Assembly (NCBI RefSeq): GCF_013466425.1
Contig: NZ_CP059165.1
Location: 1,488,001-1,552,000, forward strand
Length of the DNA stretch: 64,000 nucleotides
Direction: 5' to 3'
From: Mycobacterium vicinigordonae
Lineage (GTDB): Bacteria; Actinomycetota; Actinomycetes; Mycobacteriales; Mycobacteriaceae
Shown piece by piece: positions 60,572-64,000 of the stretch; position 1 is the first letter of the stretch, and each line of letters starts with the position of its first letter. The notes beneath the pieces were generated by a model. It was not told the DNA's origin. It made no database searches and was given only the letters and a program-made list of their open reading frames with translations. The translations under genes and the position numbers were made by a program.

Positions 60572-61657
60572 TCAGAGATAGTTGTTGAGATGTCCCGCCA
60601 GAGCCCGAGCCAGGCCGACAGGCACCGCGTTGCCGATTTGTTTGGCGATGCCGATCTTGGTGCCGCACCAGAGAAACTTCTCCGGGAAATCCTGCAACAA
60701 CGCCGCCTCATAGTGAGTGATAGGTCGATTTACACGGTGACGCCCTTCTTCATCCCATTGTGGGTGAAGGTACGCGCCCTTCTCCGGTTTGAAGAACTCT
60801 GTACGGATCGTGTGCGACGGCATATCCCAACGCATTCGGCCCATGACATCGGTTGTTCCTGTAGGTTTTTCGCGCCAGCACCGTGGAAGCAGATGGTCAG
60901 GCACGTCGAACCTCCCTCCGCCGGGTGGCACGTGTTCATACCGCTGCCGTGACAAAGCTGTTGGCGTCCTGCCGAGATGGATTTCGATCGCTTTGAACGT
61001 GCCTGGGACCTGCTCGCCGAAGAACTCGACTGTCGATTCGGGAAGGAATTTTGAGGTTGGTTCCTCGGGCACCTTGCCGATACGCTGCTTTGTCGTCACC
61101 CAACGTTTTGTCGCGCCTGGCTCTGGTCGGCGAGCGTGTGTTGGCTCCGGTAGCTGGATTGGTCCAATTCGGGAACCGATGACGATCGTACGGATTCGAC
61201 GTTGGCCGACGCCAAAATCAGCCGCATTGAGATGACCGAAGCTCAATTCGTACCGCGACAGGCTGCCGTGGTCGGCTTCCTCAAGAAGCAGGTCGAACTC
61301 CGGTGACTTCATGAAGCGGTCGACGTTCTCAATGACGAACACCTTTGGGTTGGCGGCCTTTACCACTCGCAGGTACTCGCGCCAAAGCTTGTTGCGCGGA
61401 TCGTTCACGTCCTTTGTGCCGAGATTCGAGAACCCCTGGCAGGGCGGGCCGCCTATGACGACGTCGGCCTTGGGGATCTCAGACGATTTGACCGTGGCGA
61501 TGTCGCGCCAGAGAGTGTGGTCCTCGCCAAAGTTTGCCGCATAGGTTGAGGCCGCGAACAGATCCCACTCGATCGCGAGGACCGATGAGAACCGCTTGGC
61601 GGTAAAACCGCTGGTCATGCCGCCGCAACCGGCGAATAGGTCGATCATGGTGGGCAC
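60572..61657 (-). CDS. C5-cytosine DNA methyltransferase
   Basis: A 361-residue Dcm-type enzyme. Motif I DLFAGCGGMTSGF, motif IV GGPPCQGFS with catalytic Cys73, motif VI ENVDRF, and motif X AKQIGNAVP are all present. The target-recognition region is about residues 200-290. It is the only methyltransferase seen in the window, so it presumably protects GCCGGC for both endonucleases. GTG 61657 lies 6 nt after a TACTAT hexamer, which suggests a leaderless transcript; ATG 61648 is also possible. The 213-bp gap between this gene and the NaeI-family start has no other gene. Confidence 0.93.
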   Translation of the reverse strand: MPTMIDLFAGCGGMTSGFTAKRFSSVLAIEWDLFAASTYAANFGEDHTLWRDIATVKSSEIPKADVVIGGPPCQGFSNLGTKDVNDPRNKLWREYLRVVKAANPKVFVIENVDRFMKSPEFDLLLEEADHGSLSRYELSFGHLNAADFGVGQRRIRTIVIGSRIGPIQLPEPTHARRPEPGATKRWVTTKQRIGKVPEEPTSKFLPESTVEFFGEQVPGTFKAIEIHLGRTPTALSRQRYEHVPPGGGRFDVPDHLLPRCWREKPTGTTDVMGRMRWDMPSHTIRTEFFKPEKGAYLHPQWDEEGRHRVNRPITHYEAALLQDFPEKFLWCGTKIGIAKQIGNAVPVGLARALAGHLNNYL

Positions 61658-61712
61658 GTCTGAATAGTACGGTGGAACGCCGACAGAATGCGGTACCGCC
61701 GCGCACGGGGTT

Positions 61713-62141
61713 CTACGTCTCGCTGGGCCGTCGTCGCTGGTCGATGGCGCGCTGGACCTCGTATACGGCGTCATCAAGGGACTCGTGTTCCCAGATCCTC
61801 ACCACAAGCCAACCGGCGTCGGTCAGCAGCTGGTTTTGGTCTTTGTCACGTGCGGCGTTTCCTTCAAGTTTCTGTTTCCAGAAGTCGGCGTTGGTCGCTG
61901 GCATGGTGCGGTGCTGCGGGCACATGTGCCAGAAGCAGCCATCCACAAAGATGGCGACCTTCCAGCGCGTAAGTGCAACATCGGGGCGAATGATCTTGCC
62001 TGAGACACGGATTGCGAAGTCGACACGAAATCGATAGCCCAGCTTATGCAGCATCGAGCGCAGTGCGATCTCAGGCTTGGTATTCACACGCTTGACTGCC
62101 GCCATGTTCCGCGAGCGTTGAGCGTCTGGGGCGTTCGCCAC
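61713..62141 (-). CDS. very short patch repair endonuclease Vsr
   Basis: A 142-residue Vsr. It has the conserved RPDVALTRWKVAIFVDGCFWH and CP-Q-H-x(n)-NADFWKQKLEGN blocks, including the catalytic Asp and the zinc-binding His/Cys residues. Vsr nicks at T:G mismatches that arise when 5-methylcytosine deaminates, so it protects sites made mutable by the neighbouring methyltransferase. GTG 62141. It lies 55 bases upstream of the methyltransferase start, same strand. Confidence 0.93.
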   Translation of the reverse strand: MANAPDAQRSRNMAAVKRVNTKPEIALRSMLHKLGYRFRVDFAIRVSGKIIRPDVALTRWKVAIFVDGCFWHMCPQHRTMPATNADFWKQKLEGNAARDKDQNQLLTDAGWLVVRIWEHESLDDAVYEVQRAIDQRRRPSET

Positions 62142-62497
62142 CCCCCTAGGCTAGGGCGCGTGTTTGACGGCTATCTCTCAGATGTCGTGTGTCGGCCGAC
62201 ATCAGTGACGTGGAAGGCGGCGGCGTGCCACTGCTTGCGTGTCGGGTGCACGAGACTCGACCGGAATCCGCACGAACGACCCTGAACGATTCAGTCACAG
62301 CTCGAACTGGTCGATCCACTCTATTGTCGGGGGACGCACTGGGAGCCTGGGCTACACGGCCTCGTCGCAGACAGCATGGTGGTGAGTCAGCTATGTCGGC
62401 GCAGGGCGATACGGTGTGGCGGTGGGACAGACGGGGCCGCGACAGGGCGGGTGTGAAGACTAATGGTCGCGGGGACGGAGGCGGGGAGGTGAACCGA
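62142..62497. other. intergenic region between vsr and the ATPase gene
   Basis: About 356 bp between divergent genes. No ORF of convincing composition, tRNA or strong hairpin is evident. It should contain the divergent promoters for vsr-methyltransferase and for the ATPase gene. Confidence 0.5.
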
Positions 62498-64000
62498 GTG
62501 CGGGTCAAAATTGAGAATTGTCATGGGATTCATGAGCTCAGCGCGGAGTTTGATTTCCGCACAAGCCGGGCGGTCGCAATCTATGCGCCCAACGGTATGA
62601 TGAAGACGTCGTTTGCGCGGACGTTCGCTGACCTCGCCAAGGATCAGCCTTCGACTGATCGGATGTTTCCGGATCGCCCGAGCTCACGGGAAATCGTAGA
62701 TGAGACGGGCTCCGAAGTCAGCCCGCAGGACGTGGTCGTCATCCTGTCGTACGACGAGGAAATGGGCCCAACCGAAGCCACGTCCACGTTGCTTGTCGAT
62801 TCCCAACTTCGGAAAGAGTACGAGGCGCTGCAAGTCGATGTGCTAAAGGCCAAGGCGGATCTGCTAGCGGCCTTGAAGATGCAGTCGCACACCCGTAAAG
62901 ACGTCGCGCAAAGTCTCTCGCGGGCATTCACAAGCGATGACGAAAGTTTCTTCGTCGCGCTGCTCCGCGTTCATGAAGAGGTGTCAGCGCAAGACAACGC
63001 ACCGTACGCCGATGTCCCCTACGACGTCGTATTTGCCGATAAGGTCCTCGCGCTTCTCAAGACACACGATTTTCAGGCAGCGCTGAGCGACTACATCACT
63101 CGATATAACGAGTTGCTGGATGCATCGACGTACTTCAGCAGGGAGGCGTTCAGCTACTACAACGCAGCCAACGTGACGAAGAGCCTGGCAGATAACAAGT
63201 TCTTCGACGCCAATCATTCGATCCTGTTACGCGGCGATGGGTCCGCTGAAGAGATCTCTAGTCATCAAGATCTCGCAGCGCTGATCGAGTCGGAAAAGCA
63301 AAAGATCACCGAAGATGCGGGTCTGCGTAAGACATTTGCCAGCATCGAGAAGCAGCTAATGAAGAATGCAGAGGCGCGGGCTTTCGCCGCCCACATCTCT
63401 GAGCACACTGAACTGTTGACGGAGCTGGAGAATGTCGACCGGTTCAATGAGCGGGTATGGAAATCGTACCTGAAGACCCATTTTTCGCTTTACGATGCTG
63501 CAGTCCAATGTTTTCGGGCAGCTGACAGCAGAAAGAAAGAGATTGAACGCTCCGCGACGGATCAGCGTACGCAGTGGGAAGAGGTTATCGATATCTTCAA
63601 CGATCGGTTCTTCGTTCCATTCAGATTGATCGGAAGAAACCGAGAACGCGTCATGCTAGGCCTTGAGCCGATCCTCAAACTTGGATTTGAATTTGAGGAC
63701 GGCGAAGACCGGGCTGAAGTGGACAGGAAGGAGTTACTACAAGTCCTGAGCACCGGGGAGAAAAAGGCTCTGTACATTCTCAATGTACTTTTCGAGGTGC
63801 AGGCGAGGCGCAATTCAGAACGTGAAACTATCTTCGTCATCGATGACATCGCTGACTCCTTCGACTACAAGAACAAGTACGCCATTATCCAGTATCTGAA
63901 GGAGATGGCTGAGCATGATAATTTTCGCCTGATAATCCTCACTCATAACTTCGACTTCTACCGGACGCTGGAAAGCCGGTTCGTCTCCTATGACAAATGC
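62498..64000 (+). CDS. ABC/SMC-like ATPase (PrrC/RloC-like AAA_13 type), partial
   Basis: The 501 visible codons encode an ATPase of the ABC/SMC kind with a split nucleotide-binding domain. The Walker A is unusual, YAPNGMMKTSFA near residue 35 (no Gly before Lys). The middle is long and helical, with coiled-coil character. Then come an ABC signature-like VLSTGEKKALYIL, a Walker B with two acids (FVIDDIADSFDYKNKYAI) and an H-loop LILTHNFDFYRT. Such domains occur in phage-defence proteins (anticodon nucleases, Lamassu- and Septu-like ATPases). GTG 62498 has GGAGG 8 nt upstream. Its C-terminus and any partner lie beyond the window. Codon use is more AT-rich than in the core genes. Confidence 0.75.
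   Translation, partial: MRVKIENCHGIHELSAEFDFRTSRAVAIYAPNGMMKTSFARTFADLAKDQPSTDRMFPDRPSSREIVDETGSEVSPQDVVVILSYDEEMGPTEATSTLLVDSQLRKEYEALQVDVLKAKADLLAALKMQSHTRKDVAQSLSRAFTSDDESFFVALLRVHEEVSAQDNAPYADVPYDVVFADKVLALLKTHDFQAALSDYITRYNELLDASTYFSREAFSYYNAANVTKSLADNKFFDANHSILLRGDGSAEEISSHQDLAALIESEKQKITEDAGLRKTFASIEKQLMKNAEARAFAAHISEHTELLTELENVDRFNERVWKSYLKTHFSLYDAAVQCFRAADSRKKEIERSATDQRTQWEEVIDIFNDRFFVPFRLIGRNRERVMLGLEPILKLGFEFEDGEDRAEVDRKELLQVLSTGEKKALYILNVLFEVQARRNSERETIFVIDDIADSFDYKNKYAIIQYLKEMAEHDNFRLIILTHNFDFYRTLESRFVSYDKC

Noticed and set aside
60296..60952. Plus-strand 218-residue reading frame between the NaeI-family and methyltransferase genes
   Set aside because: It is antisense to the methyltransferase motif X region and shows no domain features.
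62146..62508. Minus-strand 120-residue frame in the gap before the ATPase gene
   Set aside because: Ser/Pro/Arg-rich with no domain, overlaps the likely divergent promoters and the ATPase start.
55200..64000. CRISPR array in the defence island
   Set aside because: I see no regularly spaced direct repeats; the paired AAGTTCGAACTT copies are only two and lie in coding sequence.

Overview
The window is high-GC actinobacterial DNA from a Mycobacterium. Diagnostic genes are whiB1, whiB7, sigH-rshA, pdtaS, adnAB, mycoredoxin, an mmpS-mmpL pair and the 24-residue ribosomal protein bL37. From about 15.6 kb to 54.8 kb the order matches, in inverted orientation, my recollection of the M. tuberculosis Rv3193c to Rv3223c block. 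The species cannot be named from this alone.

Region 1 (1-9.2 kb) is lipid and storage metabolism. It holds a truncated FAD oxidoreductase coupled to a DUF3556 membrane protein, a divergent PucR-type regulator, and a tight operon of acyl-CoA ligase, class II (Pseudomonas-type) polyhydroxyalkanoate synthase and PHA depolymerase. YbaK deacylase and an SDR follow. Region 2 (9.2-15.4 kb) looks inserted next to sigH and is a sulfur/thiol module: mmpS-mmpL, a sulfide:quinone reductase-like flavoprotein with a small coupled ORF, an AhpD-like protein and a thioredoxin. Two intergenic regions here carry the same operator type, TACCC-N4-GGGTA, which suggests control by a CsoR/CstR-family repressor located elsewhere.

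Region 3 (15.4-54.8 kb) is conserved core. It covers thiol-stress control (sigH-rshA), signalling (pdtaS, whiB1), isochorismate synthesis (entC), a ParA-like ATPase, the RNA helicase rhlE, MoeZ, the AdnAB recombination motor, a K+ channel, NudC, mycoredoxin, uvrD2, and whiB7 with an upstream ORF and attenuator. A kinase-like ABC1 protein, an orphan cyclodehydratase-like protein, a DUF2342 protein, a PDZ-Lon protease and a UPF0182 membrane protein follow. A decayed MFS transporter lies before adnA.

Region 4 (55.2 kb to the end) is a genomic island at the 3' end of the initiator tRNA-Met. The remnant of a serine integrase reads into the tRNA and is split by an IS481-family element whose removal, with one copy of the 6-bp target duplication, restores the integrase frame. 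Behind it lies a defence cluster: an unknown 482-residue protein, an NgoMIV-family and a NaeI-family restriction endonuclease facing each other with interlocked stop codons, a C5-cytosine methyltransferase, a Vsr endonuclease, and the start of an ABC/SMC-like ATPase cut by the window end. The characterised NgoMIV and NaeI enzymes both recognise GCCGGC but are unrelated in architecture. Two such enzymes around a single methyltransferase is the most unusual arrangement in the window.
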